Shown: positions 52,400-60,655 of the stretch, in pieces
Position numbering within the stretch: the stretch's first letter is position 1
Layout of the letters: the number at the start of each line of letters is the position of its first letter
Source: CALGFI01 sp963786805
Lineage (GTDB): Bacteria > Actinomycetota > UBA4738 > HRBIN12
Length of the DNA: 64,000 nt
Assembly (NCBI GenBank): GCA_963786805.1
Contig: CAWBAK010000001.1
Location: forward strand, 62,001 to 126,000
Direction of reading: 5' to 3'
Position numbers and translations under genes: made by a program
The notes under the pieces: generated by a model
What the model saw: only the letters and a program-made list of their open reading frames with translations
Database searches by the model: none
Told to the model about the DNA's origin: nothing

Positions 52400-54519
52400 C
52401 TCGGGCCCGTGCGGTGCCGCGCGGCGGCGGCACGGGCGAGCCGTTCGCGAAGTGACAGGCCGGCGAGGTCCTCCTCCGTCTCCTCGTCGGGGGGAAGATC
52501 CGACGGCGACGGATCGATGGGGGACTCGGCGGGGCGGAACACCGACATCTCCTCGTCGGCCGGCTCCACGTCGCGGACCGGCTCGGACTCTCGGGACGGC
52601 TCCGGATGGCGCAGGAGACCGCGTTCGGTTCGCGAACGCCGCGGCGGACGCTTCTCTTCGGCCGGCTCGTCGCCGCCCTCGCCCGCGAGGCGGTCCTCGG
52701 CCGACTTCAGCTTGCGCGTCGCCTCCATGAGCTCGAACTGCGTGTTGGCGAGCGATTGCTGCGCGACCTGGAGCTCGCTCACGTCCGATCGGCGCTGCGA
52801 CTCCATCTGCTCGATCCGCGCGAGCAGCGAGTCCAGATCCGGTGCGCCGCGCTTGGCCGCAGTCGCTTTCACGGCATCCGCGTCGCGAGCCTCATCCGCC
52901 GCCTGGGTCACGGCCTCTCGATCCGCCGTGGCCCGGGACGCCTGGGCCACCGCACCCTCCAGATCGTCGCGGAGGCGCTCGACGTCGGCGCCCCTGCGCT
53001 CGAGCTCGTTCTGAAGACGCTCGGCCTCGAACACGGCCCGCGCGAGCTCCGCCTTGCCCTCCTCGGCATCGGCGGCCAGGGCGGCGGCCTCCTCCTTCGC
53101 CCGTCGAGCCTCGGCCCTCGCCTCCGCGGCCACGGCCTTGGCTTCCTCAGCCGCCGCGTTCGCCCGCGCGGCGATCCCCTTGGCTTCGTCGGCCTCCTCC
53201 TTCGCCGCCTCCACCGACGCATCGGCCCGCGCGGCGGCGGCGTTCGCCTCCTGGGCGGCCGCCTTGGCTTGGGCGAGCTCCTTCTGGGACTCGTCCTTGG
53301 CGACCCGGGCGGCGCCGAGTCCCTCGGTCGAGCGCTCCGCCTCCGCGAGCCGCAACTTCAGATCCTCGATCTCGAGCTGCGCCTTGCGGAGCTCGGTGTC
53401 GGCCTTCGCCGCCTTCTCGCGCTTGGCCACGGCGGGGACCTCGGCCGCTCGGCGCTCGGCGTCCTTCAGCGCCGCCTCGAGCTCCGCGATGCGCCTCGCG
53501 CCGATGGAGTCGGCGGAGGGACCCTCACGTTCCAGCGCGAGCTCGGCCTCCTTCTCTGCGAGCGCCGCGCGCAGGCGTTGGACTTCGCCCGCGAACTGCT
53601 CCCGCTCGGCCTGCTCCGCGCGGAGCTGCAGCTCGGTTTCCTCCAAGCGCTTGCGGACACCCTGCGGGACACTCTCCGGCCTCATCTCGCGGGCCTTCTC
53701 CGGAGCCATCTCCTTGATCCTGGGTCCGGCCTGCGCGAGGCGTTGTCCCATCCCCGCCTGCCGTTCGGCATGCTCCGCCGAGAGCGCGCGTGCCTCTTCG
53801 TCGCGCTCCTTGCGTTCCTGCCGCGACCGCCGGGGCTGGCGATCGGCCGACGCCGGCTCGGCTCCGGGAGACTGCCGCAACGAGATCACCGACACGCCGG
53901 CGAAGCCCACGAGGGCAAGGATCAGGAACATCTGGACGAGCCGCCAGATCCGGTTGGCGGCGTCCTCGATCGATGCGTAACGCTGGTCGATCTGGACGAC
54001 GGCGTACGGAGCGACCGCCCCGTCGAGCTCCAGCGGCACGTACGACTGGTAGAGCTTCTCGTCCGACCCCTCGAGCCCGTCGACGGGAGGAACCCGGTGC
54101 CCCGTCGCGGTGCTCACGACCTCGCCCGTCGAGGCTCGGGCGATCTCGGCGTTCTCGCGTGCGAAGAACTCGTCGACCTTGTCCCGTTGCGCGGTCGAGA
54201 AGATGAGGTCTCCGCCCGCCTTCCAGATCCGGAGGCGGACGACCCGGTGATCCGACAGGATCCCGGCTTGCACCGAGATCAGGAGGTCCCGGTACGGCGT
54301 GCCCATGATGTCGCGCGCCAGGAGGTCGGGGGTCAGCTCCGTGAACAGGAAGGCCTCGGCGAACTGCTCCGCTCTCGTCTCGGCCGTCGCCTCGGCGCCC
54401 TCGATCCCGGTCCCGGACAGCATGAACGACATCGCGAGGAGGCCGGAGAGAAGCACGCCCACGCCCAAGAGCACGAAGCGGCTCTTCTTCCCCACGAGGC
54501 GCCGGCGGCGCTCGCTCAT
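52396..54519 (-). CDS. Two-TM sensor-like protein with very long coiled coil
   Basis: A 707-residue membrane protein. TM1 (about residues 15-38) and TM2 (about 190-212) flank an extracellular domain of about 150 residues with the RIWKAGGDLIFST and YVPLELDGAVAPYAVVQID features of a CACHE-like single sensor domain. Inside, residues about 230-600 are charged, Ala/Glu/Arg-rich coiled coil with many KAEA-type heptads, followed by a disordered acidic tail. There is no kinase, HAMP or methyl-accepting signature. It could be a polar or septal scaffold linked to an external signal. ATG 54519 is preferred over 54531. Confidence 0.7.
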   Translation of the reverse strand: MSERRRRLVGKKSRFVLLGVGVLLSGLLAMSFMLSGTGIEGAEATAETRAEQFAEAFLFTELTPDLLARDIMGTPYRDLLISVQAGILSDHRVVRLRIWKAGGDLIFSTAQRDKVDEFFARENAEIARASTGEVVSTATGHRVPPVDGLEGSDEKLYQSYVPLELDGAVAPYAVVQIDQRYASIEDAANRIWRLVQMFLILALVGFAGVSVISLRQSPGAEPASADRQPRRSRQERKERDEEARALSAEHAERQAGMGQRLAQAGPRIKEMAPEKAREMRPESVPQGVRKRLEETELQLRAEQAEREQFAGEVQRLRAALAEKEAELALEREGPSADSIGARRIAELEAALKDAERRAAEVPAVAKREKAAKADTELRKAQLEIEDLKLRLAEAERSTEGLGAARVAKDESQKELAQAKAAAQEANAAAARADASVEAAKEEADEAKGIAARANAAAEEAKAVAAEARAEARRAKEEAAALAADAEEGKAELARAVFEAERLQNELERRGADVERLRDDLEGAVAQASRATADREAVTQAADEARDADAVKATAAKRGAPDLDSLLARIEQMESQRRSDVSELQVAQQSLANTQFELMEATRKLKSAEDRLAGEGGDEPAEEKRPPRRSRTERGLLRHPEPSRESEPVRDVEPADEEMSVFRPAESPIDPSPSDLPPDEETEEDLAGLSLRERLARAAAARHRTGPS

Positions 54520-54581
54520 GGGGACGCCCAAAGGATGACCGGCCCGACGATCGCCGGAGGAGCTGCCGGATACCGACCCAT

Positions 54582-55599
54582 CTATCGAGTTTCGGCCGTC
54601 CGCTCCGAAGTCTTGAACACGCGGAACAGGAGAAGGAGGGAGGGCGCGAGCAGGGCTCCGCCCAGCGTGAAGCCGATCGCGACCACCCGAACGGTGGCCT
54701 CAGGCGCGGCTGCCGCCTCCACGGTCACGTCCGGGACCACCAGAAATGGCCACTGGGCGGCCCCCCAGGCCCAAAGGACGGCTCCGACGGCGATCGCGGC
54801 GGCGAGCCGGGCCAGCCGGCTGGCACCGGCGGCGATGGCGACGAGCGAGCCCAGTCCCCCGGTCGGCCGACAGGGCCACGAACGGGATGCCGCGTTCGAG
54901 CATGCCCTCCCAGAGGATCGGAGCCTGATCGCGGACGACGACCAGCCCGATCGCGGCGAGGATCCCGCCGGCGATGCCGGATCCGATCGCCCGCGTCCGG
55001 AAGTCGCGCGCGAGCTCCGGTTCGCCGCGAACCTGCGCCTCGACGATCAGGTAGGTCGCCGCGAGGTACGCGCAGATCGCGACGGCGAACAGGCCGGCGA
55101 ACAAGGACAGCGGCGACGTCCACGCCGAGACGAGACCCGCTTGGACCTCGCCGCCTCGAACCCGGATCCGGCCGCTCGCGATCGAGGCGGCCGAGGCGCC
55201 GAGCAGGAACGGCGACACGAGCGAGGCGATCCCGAAGATCGGCGTCCACGTTCGCTCCCAGGCCGACTCCCGGTCGCCGTGTGCCCGGAACGCGAAGGCG
55301 GCACCCCGGAACACGATCCCGACCAGCACGAGACTGAACGGCAGATATAACGCGACCGACAGATCCGCGAACACGCTCGGGAAGGCGGCGAGGAGCCCGG
55401 TGAGGACGAAGATCAACCACACGTGGTTCGCTTCCCACACGGGCGCGATCGCCTCGGAGATCAGCGCGCGCTGCCGCTCCCTGCGGGGGCCGGCCGCCAG
55501 CAGATCCCACACGCCTCCACCGAAGTCGGCACCGCCCAGGAGGAGGTAGAGCGTGAGACCGAGCCACAGGACACCCAGCACGTAGATCTCGGCGGTCAC
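54582..55599 (-). CDS. cydB: Cytochrome bd-type quinol oxidase subunit II (frameshifted)
   Basis: Subunit II of the bd-type terminal oxidase, about 338 residues when repaired. GTG 55599 overlaps the cydA stop. The first part, IYVLGVLWLGLTLYLLLGGADFGGGVWDLLA (landmark only), through LERGIPFVALSA is in one frame. The C-terminal helices GGLGSLVAIAAG, AVLWAWGAAQWPFLVVPDVT and FTLGGALLAPSLLLLFRVFK are in the next, ending at TAG 54582. One extra base near 54861-54866 accounts for it. CydB shapes the complex beside CydA. Probably a sequence error rather than a broken gene. Confidence 0.85.
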
Positions 55600-56921
55600 G
55601 GCTCGACCGTTCCTTGTGGTTTGCGAGCCAGGCGGAGCAGCAGCCACGTGCACGCGACCGCGAGGAGCGCGTACACGACGATCGTTCCGGCCAGGTGCCA
55701 CACGATGCCGGGACGCGTCGTGACGGCGTCCGCCGTCCGCATCACGTCCTGAACGATCCAGGGCTGGCGTCCGACTTCCGTGACGATCCACCCGGCCTCG
55801 ATCGCGACGAACGCCGCCGGCCCGGCGAGCAGGACCGCCCGAAGGAACCATCGCCCGTCCGGCAGACGCTTCCGCCGCCACCGCCCGACTCCCGCCCAGA
55901 TCCCGAGGGCGAGCAACCCGAACCCGATCGCCACCATCGCCTGGAACGCGAGATGCACGAGCACGGTGTTCGGACGGTCCTCGGGCGAGACCGCCTGCAA
56001 TCCCTCGACGACGGCGTTGGTATCTCCGTACGCGAGCCAGGACAGTCCGCCGGGGATCTCGATCGCGAACACGGTCTCCTCGCGGCTCGGGATCGGGATG
56101 CCGCCGATGCGAAGCGGCGCCCTCGCCTGCGTCTCCCACTGCCCCTCGAGCGCCGCGAGCTTCACCGGCTGATGCTCGGCGACGTGGCGAGCCGCCCAGT
56201 CGCCCACGACGACCTGGATGGGCGCGAGCACGAGCCCGAGCACCAGCCCGACCGCGAGCCCACGCCACCGGTACGTGTCGCGCCGGCCGCGGAGCAGCGA
56301 GAACGCGTAGATGGAAGCCACCGACAGGCCCGTCGCCATGTACGCGGCGATGAGCATGTGCGTCGTCATCACCGGCGTGGAGGGGTTCAGCATGGCGCCG
56401 ATCGGATCGACCTCGACCAGCCGGTCACCCTCGAGCACGTAGCCGACCGGCGTGTGCATCCACGCGTTCGCGGTGACGACGAACCACGCGCTCGCGGCCC
56501 CCGAGATCGCGACCGGGACGCCCGACCACCAGTGCGTCCACGGCGAGAGCCGATCCCAGCCGTACAGGTAGATCCCGAGGAAGATCGCCTCGAGGAAGAA
56601 CGCGAACGCCTCGAGTGCGAACGGGAGCCCGATCACGCTCCCCCACCGGCCCATGAGTCGGGGCCAGAACAGGCCGAGCGAGAACGACAGAACGGTCCCG
56701 CTCACCGCGCCGACGGCGAACAGGATCCCGAAGCCCTTGGCCCAGCGCTTCGCGAGCGCCATCCACACCGCATCGCCGTCGCGGTTGGCCCGGTACTCGG
56801 CGTACAGGAGCATCACGGGCAGCCCGATCCCCAGGCTGGCGAATACGATGTGGAACCCGAGCGAGACCGCCATCTGGATGCGGCCGGCCTCGAGGTTCGA
56901 GAGCGCGAGGACCCAGGTCAC
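55596..56921 (-). CDS. cydA: Cytochrome bd-type quinol oxidase subunit I
   Basis: A 441-residue polytopic haem-binding subunit that oxidises quinol and reduces oxygen to water. Visible are the haem ligand H in VSLGFHIVFA, the acidic proton-channel residues in ALEAFAFFLEAIFLGIYLYGWDRL, and GRQPWIVQDVMRTADAVT. The quinol-binding loop is short, as in the cyanide-insensitive (CIO/S-type) class. cydDC and cydX are not in the window. GTG 56921 is nine bases from a divergent ATG, so promoters must overlap coding sequence. Confidence 0.93.
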   Translation of the reverse strand: MTWVLALSNLEAGRIQMAVSLGFHIVFASLGIGLPVMLLYAEYRANRDGDAVWMALAKRWAKGFGILFAVGAVSGTVLSFSLGLFWPRLMGRWGSVIGLPFALEAFAFFLEAIFLGIYLYGWDRLSPWTHWWSGVPVAISGAASAWFVVTANAWMHTPVGYVLEGDRLVEVDPIGAMLNPSTPVMTTHMLIAAYMATGLSVASIYAFSLLRGRRDTYRWRGLAVGLVLGLVLAPIQVVVGDWAARHVAEHQPVKLAALEGQWETQARAPLRIGGIPIPSREETVFAIEIPGGLSWLAYGDTNAVVEGLQAVSPEDRPNTVLVHLAFQAMVAIGFGLLALGIWAGVGRWRRKRLPDGRWFLRAVLLAGPAAFVAIEAGWIVTEVGRQPWIVQDVMRTADAVTTRPGIVWHLAGTIVVYALLAVACTWLLLRLARKPQGTVEP

Positions 56922-56930
56922 CGGACCCCG

Positions 56931-58616
56931 ATGCTTTCACGGACGCATACTCCCGGGGAGAAACTGCGCGCGGTACAAGGATGGTGCCGTTCCCTGACGA
57001 AGAGACAGGACCCGAGGCGGGACGGTGATCCCGACCGTCGGACCCTCGCGCCGATCCTCGGGTCGAGCGTCCCATCGCGACAGCGGACGGTCATCCTCGG
57101 TGTGGTCGTCTTGTTCGGCGTCGCCGTTCGGGCTCTTCCGCTCCTGGTCCCGAACGGACCACAGGCGACGGCGAGCTTCGACGAGAGCATCTATCTCTCG
57201 TCGGCGGGACTCTTCTCCGAAGGCTGGATGCCGTACCGAGACTTCGGATTCCTGCATCCCCCCGGCATCCTGTTGCTGCTTTGGCCGCTCACGACCCTGG
57301 CACCAGAGGTCCTCGGTTGGAACGACGCGCTCGTTCTCGCGCGCTGGGCTGGCGTCGCGCTCGGGACCGCCAACCTCGTTCTCGTAGCCGTTCTGGCAAC
57401 GCGATGGCGTGGTTGGGTTTCGGGCGTCGTGGCAGCAACGCTGTATGCGACGTACGCGCCGGCCGTATCGATCGAGCGGCACATCCTGCTGGAACCCGCC
57501 GTCAACGCCATCGTGCTCTGCGCGGCGATGTTGTGGTTGGCATCGTCCGGCCGGGTGAGCTCTCGTCGTGCCGGGGCGGCCGGAGCCCTGGTCGGTCTTG
57601 CGGCCGCGATCAAACTGACCGGCGGTCTTGCGATCGCCGGCGTCGTCCTTGCTGATCGACTCCGGGGTGAGTGGCGACAACGCATGCTCGCGATCGGGGC
57701 CGCCCTCGTGGTCTTCGCTCTCATCGTCGTTCCTTTCCTCGTCGCCTCAGGACCGGGCGACTTCGTCCGCTTCGTCGTAGGAGCACAGGTGGAACGGCCG
57801 GGCGGGGACGTGATCGGAGGAAGTCTCATGGGTGTGCGCTCCCGACTGCGGCACCTGATCCTCTTCGGCTTGTTGAACGTCGCGAGCGTCCCGGGTGTCG
57901 TCAGAGTGATGGTGCTCCTTGCCTTGATCGCGGCGGTGGTTTGGGCCTGGGCCCGCGGAGGTCGGCACGGCCGATTCTGGGCGGCCCTGTTCGTCGCGAT
58001 CGGTCCTCTCCTGCTCTTGGCCCCTGACTACTACGAGCAATACCCAGTGTCCCTGGCTCCATCGATGGCCATCATCGGAGGCGCCGGCGCTGTCGCCGCC
58101 CTCGAACATCTGCATCGCCACGGGGCCGCCGTGCTGCGCGTAGCAGTGGTGGCGCTCGCCGTTCTGCTCGTCGGAGGGATGGCCGTCGTGGGGCGCGCGC
58201 AGTGGTCGGCGCTTCCTCGCGGAGCACCCGATGTCGGCGCCGAGTTCCGCGCGCAGGTGGATCCGGGGGACTGCGTTTCGTCGGACGCTCCGTACCTGGT
58301 TCTCGCCGCCGGGATGCTCCCACCGAGCGACGCCACAGGCGCTCCGCTCGCTGATCCCTTCGGCGAGCTGCTGGCGATCGCTCTCGAGCGGACGTCCGCA
58401 TGGCCTTCCACTTCAGCCGCACTGCTCGATGTGTCGGCGCAGGAGCGTCTGCGCGCAGGGCTTGCCGCGTGCCGGTACGTCGCCTTGACGTCGCGCCCGG
58501 AACATCACATCCGGTTCTCGGCTGCGACATCCCGTTGGTTCGTCGAGCGCTACCGCATCCTCCTGGATGGCGGGCACCGGCCAACGCTGTGGGTCCGACG
58601 CGACCCAGCCCCGTGA
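56931..58616 (+). CDS. GT39/ArnT-like membrane glycosyltransferase
   Basis: A polytopic protein of about 561 residues of the PMT/ArnT class, which moves sugars from polyprenyl-phosphate donors. The catalytic acidic pair lies in the first loop, ATASFDESIYLSSAGLFSEG, followed by PYRDFGFLHPPGILLLLWPL. About ten helices follow, and the C-terminal domain of about 150 residues is soluble and extracellular, with LAPDYYEQYPVSLAP before the last helices. The acceptor is unknown. ATG 56931 is the first of the frame, but the 50-residue hydrophilic leader makes a later start possible. AT content is somewhat higher than in the neighbours. Confidence 0.78.
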   Translation: MLSRTHTPGEKLRAVQGWCRSLTKRQDPRRDGDPDRRTLAPILGSSVPSRQRTVILGVVVLFGVAVRALPLLVPNGPQATASFDESIYLSSAGLFSEGWMPYRDFGFLHPPGILLLLWPLTTLAPEVLGWNDALVLARWAGVALGTANLVLVAVLATRWRGWVSGVVAATLYATYAPAVSIERHILLEPAVNAIVLCAAMLWLASSGRVSSRRAGAAGALVGLAAAIKLTGGLAIAGVVLADRLRGEWRQRMLAIGAALVVFALIVVPFLVASGPGDFVRFVVGAQVERPGGDVIGGSLMGVRSRLRHLILFGLLNVASVPGVVRVMVLLALIAAVVWAWARGGRHGRFWAALFVAIGPLLLLAPDYYEQYPVSLAPSMAIIGGAGAVAALEHLHRHGAAVLRVAVVALAVLLVGGMAVVGRAQWSALPRGAPDVGAEFRAQVDPGDCVSSDAPYLVLAAGMLPPSDATGAPLADPFGELLAIALERTSAWPSTSAALLDVSAQERLRAGLAACRYVALTSRPEHHIRFSAATSRWFVERYRILLDGGHRPTLWVRRDPAP

Positions 58617-58753
58617 CGATGGCACTCGCAGCCGTTCGCCGAGCTCGGTTCCGCTCCTCGCATACATGCAGCGGGCCACGGTCGTCGACCTGGAGGATGG
58701 AAGGCGCCGCCACACAGGACGAGGACATCGACGCTCGATCCGGGGCGAGCGTC

Positions 58754-60103
58754 TCAGCCGCGCTCGTGCTGATGACGGCTGAATCGGCGAGCCAGTCCCG
58801 ATGAAGTCAGGAGCACGCCAACCGCGGAGGGGATCGCGATCGGGATACCGTCGCCTTCAGGTCCGTTGCAAGGCGGTCCTGGAGGGTCGTGAGGTGGCCC
58901 CGGTGGATCGCCGGGTGGCCCAGGAGGGTCGTGAGGTGGCCCCGGCGGATCGCATGGCGGACCGGGATGGTCATCGGTCGGGGACGGCGTCTCGGTCGGG
59001 GACGGCGTCTCGGTCGGGGACGGCGTCTCGGTCGGGGCCGGCGTCTCGGTCGGGGCCGGCGTCTGGGTCGGGGACGGCGTCTCGGTCGGGGCCGGCGTCT
59101 CGGTCGGGGCCGGCGTCTCGGTCGGGGCCGGCGTCTCGGTCGGCGGGGAGTCGTCGTTGCCTCCGGCGTCGGTCGAGGCTCGGGAGGCGGAGTCGACTCG
59201 TCCGAAGGCGCGGGAGGCGATGTTGTGTCCGGGGTCGGTCGAGGCTCGGGAGGCGGAGTCGGCTCGCCGGACGGCTCGGAAGACGGTGGAACGCCGCCGC
59301 CGGTTACCAGCTCGCCGAGGATGGCCATCAGGGTTGCGGCGGTCTCCGGTTCGAGTAGCGGCAGCAACGGTGCGAGGGTCCGCGCGATCTCCGCGTCCAG
59401 AGCGGTGACATCGGCGCCTGACTCGAAGGCGAACGCGCGCTCGGTGATCAGGATCCGCGCGAGCTCTGCGACCTCGGCGGGACTCGCAGTGGAGGAGCGT
59501 TCCACCAGCACCTCCAGCGAGCTCCAGGCCGCCGAGAGGTGCTCGACGAGCCTCCCTGGTCCCCGTCGGCCCGCGGCCGGCGCCGACCGCGACAACGGCG
59601 ATGGCCAGCACGACGATCGAGGCCGCAACCGCTCCCTGCAGCCGCTCGAGCCATCGCCGTTCTCCTTCCGCTCCGCCTGTCTCCTCGTCCTGGCCGGCCG
59701 GCGCCTCGGACGACTGGGACCAGATCCGGTCGTCACGGGGCGTCGCAGCAAGCGCGAAGCCGAGCTCTTTGATCCCGGCGCCCTCCTCGACGACGGCGTC
59801 TGCGGCCTTCAGTACGTCGGCTGGTGCGCTGGTATCGGTCAAGACGAGCACGATGACCTTCGACGATGGAGAGATGGCACGGATTGAAGGGATGATGGAA
59901 CCGTCGCTATCGGTGGCCGCGTTCTCGTGAACGACGACGACATCGGGCCGGTGTTCCCCGACCGCCGAGGCAGTGTCCTGCGCCGTCGTGGACTCGGCGA
60001 CGATGCGATAGCCCGCCTCTTCTAGGAGGAACCGAACGAGGTTGCGCTCGAGCGCGCGTCGATCCGCGATGACGGCGGATGGCTGCCCGGTTGGTCGTCT
60101 CAT
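58754..60103 (-). CDS. Membrane pseudo-receiver protein with Thr/Pro repeats (two apparent frameshifts)
   Basis: Reconstructed at about 450 residues. Residues 1-120 look like a response-regulator receiver (SAVIADRRALERNLVRFLLE, VLVLTDTSAP), but the phospho-aspartate position reads VVVVHENA and the conserved lysine is replaced (VVEEGAG), so phosphorylation is unlikely. One TM helix follows near 165-185 (VAASIVVLAIAVVAVGAG). Then an outer helical domain (LVEHLSAAWSSLEVLVERSS onward), a Thr/Pro repeat stalk (TETPAP units), a GPP-rich stretch and a hydrophobic C-terminus ending in basic residues. The outer domain is one frame off, with switches near 59560 (one base extra) and 59143-59148 (one base missing). 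Function unknown. Confidence 0.62.
   Translation of the reverse strand: MRRPTGQPSAVIADRRALERNLVRFLLEEAGYRIVAESTTAQDTASAVGEHRPDVVVVHENAATDSDGSIIPSIRAISPSSKVIVLVLTDTSAPADVLKAADAVVEEGAGIKELGFALAATPRDDRIWSQSSEAPAGQDEETGGAEGERRWLERLQGAVAASIVVLAIAVVAVGAGRGPTGTREARRAPLGGLELAGGAGGTLLHCESRRGRRARADPDHRARVRLRVRRRCHRSGRGDRADPRTVAAATRTGDRRNPDGHPRRAGNRRRRSTVFRAVRRADSASRASTDPGHNIASRAFGRVDSASRASTDAGGNDDSPPTETPAPTETPAPTETPAPTETPSPTQTPAPTETPAPTETPSPTETPSPTETPSPTDDHPGPPCDPPGPPHDPPGPPGDPPGPPHDPPGPPCNGPEGDGIPIAIPSAVGVLLTSSGLARRFSRHQHERG
58981..59142. repeat. Nine tandem 18-bp repeats encoding TETP-type hexapeptides
   Basis: Nine head-to-tail copies of GGGACGGCGTCTCGGTCG, several with C at the fourth base. On the minus strand they encode (T/S)-E-T-P-(A/S)-P hexapeptides forming an extracellular stalk. 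Around them are further direct repeats: TCGAGGCTCGGGAGGCGGAG twice near 59173 and 59242, and GTGGCCC-rich repeats at 58890-58945. Such arrays expand and contract by slippage and are prone to assembly errors. Confidence 0.9.
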
Positions 60104-60130
60104 GATGTTCACCGGTTCGATTCGGGACAA

Positions 60131-60394
60131 CTTGTATAGACGTTTGCGCGCGTTCAGACAGCCACCTATCCGGCCTAGTCACTCCAGGCGTAAGAACCAC
60201 GTCGTAGCGCGCCGTGGCGTCGGCCGTTCGACCTCGGGTGAACTCGTCGGTTCATGACGCGAAGCGACGTGGCCCGTCGTGGATCCTCTTGTGGAGCGAT
60301 CGCCGAACGATCTATTTGATCCATGCGCGTGGAGGCATCATCCTCGGATCACGCTCGGTCGCGAGCGCCGCGCTTGAAAGCCGCGGGGACGCGG
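60131..60394. other. Intergenic region, no gene recognised
   Basis: It lies upstream of the minus-strand pseudo-receiver gene and is less GC-rich than the neighbours (for example CAACTTGTATAGACG at 60128-60142, ATCTATTTGATCCATG near 60309). It probably contains the pseudo-receiver promoter, but I cannot define -35 and -10 boxes. The plus-strand ORF across it shows no family features. Confidence 0.4.
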
Positions 60395-60565
60395 CTAGAT
60401 CCGCGACTCCGCACGATCCTGCGGAAGCAACCCCTGCGAAATGGCGTCCAGAACAAGGCTGCACGCCTCTGGGAATGAACGGGCCGTCGCGATCTCACGC
60501 CCTTGGTACAGAACCACCGTCTGATTCCCAGGCCCTTCGGAGAAGTGGAAATCCGTGATGTTCAT
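60395..60565 (-). CDS. Possible 56-residue small protein
   Basis: ATG 60565 to stop 60395 encodes a 56-residue peptide beginning NITDFHFSEGPGNQTVVLYQ and continuing GREIATARSFPEACSLVLDA. Its composition is protein-like (mixed hydrophobic and polar, amphipathic helix at the end) and unlike the Arg/Pro-rich shadow frames of this DNA. The frame extends upstream to 60691. No Shine-Dalgarno is seen and I do not recognise a family, so this is tentative. It is divergent from the LuxR-type regulator. Confidence 0.35.
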   Translation of the reverse strand: MNITDFHFSEGPGNQTVVLYQGREIATARSFPEACSLVLDAISQGLLPQDRAESRI

Positions 60566-60655
60566 GGTCGAGAAATCTGACGATAATTCGGCCACGCTTC
60601 GATAGGGCAGGTGGTGGATTCCGTATCCCCTCGATAGGCCTACTGCCGAGTCCGG

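Noticed and set aside
58981..59142. CRISPR-like regular repeats
   Set aside because: The 18-bp units are directly adjacent with no spacers and lie in phase with a Thr/Pro coding stalk; no cas genes.
60214..60558. 114-codon plus-strand ORF upstream of the LuxR-type gene
   Set aside because: No ribosome site, low-complexity Ser/Arg/Ala composition, and overlap with a more protein-like minus-strand ORF.
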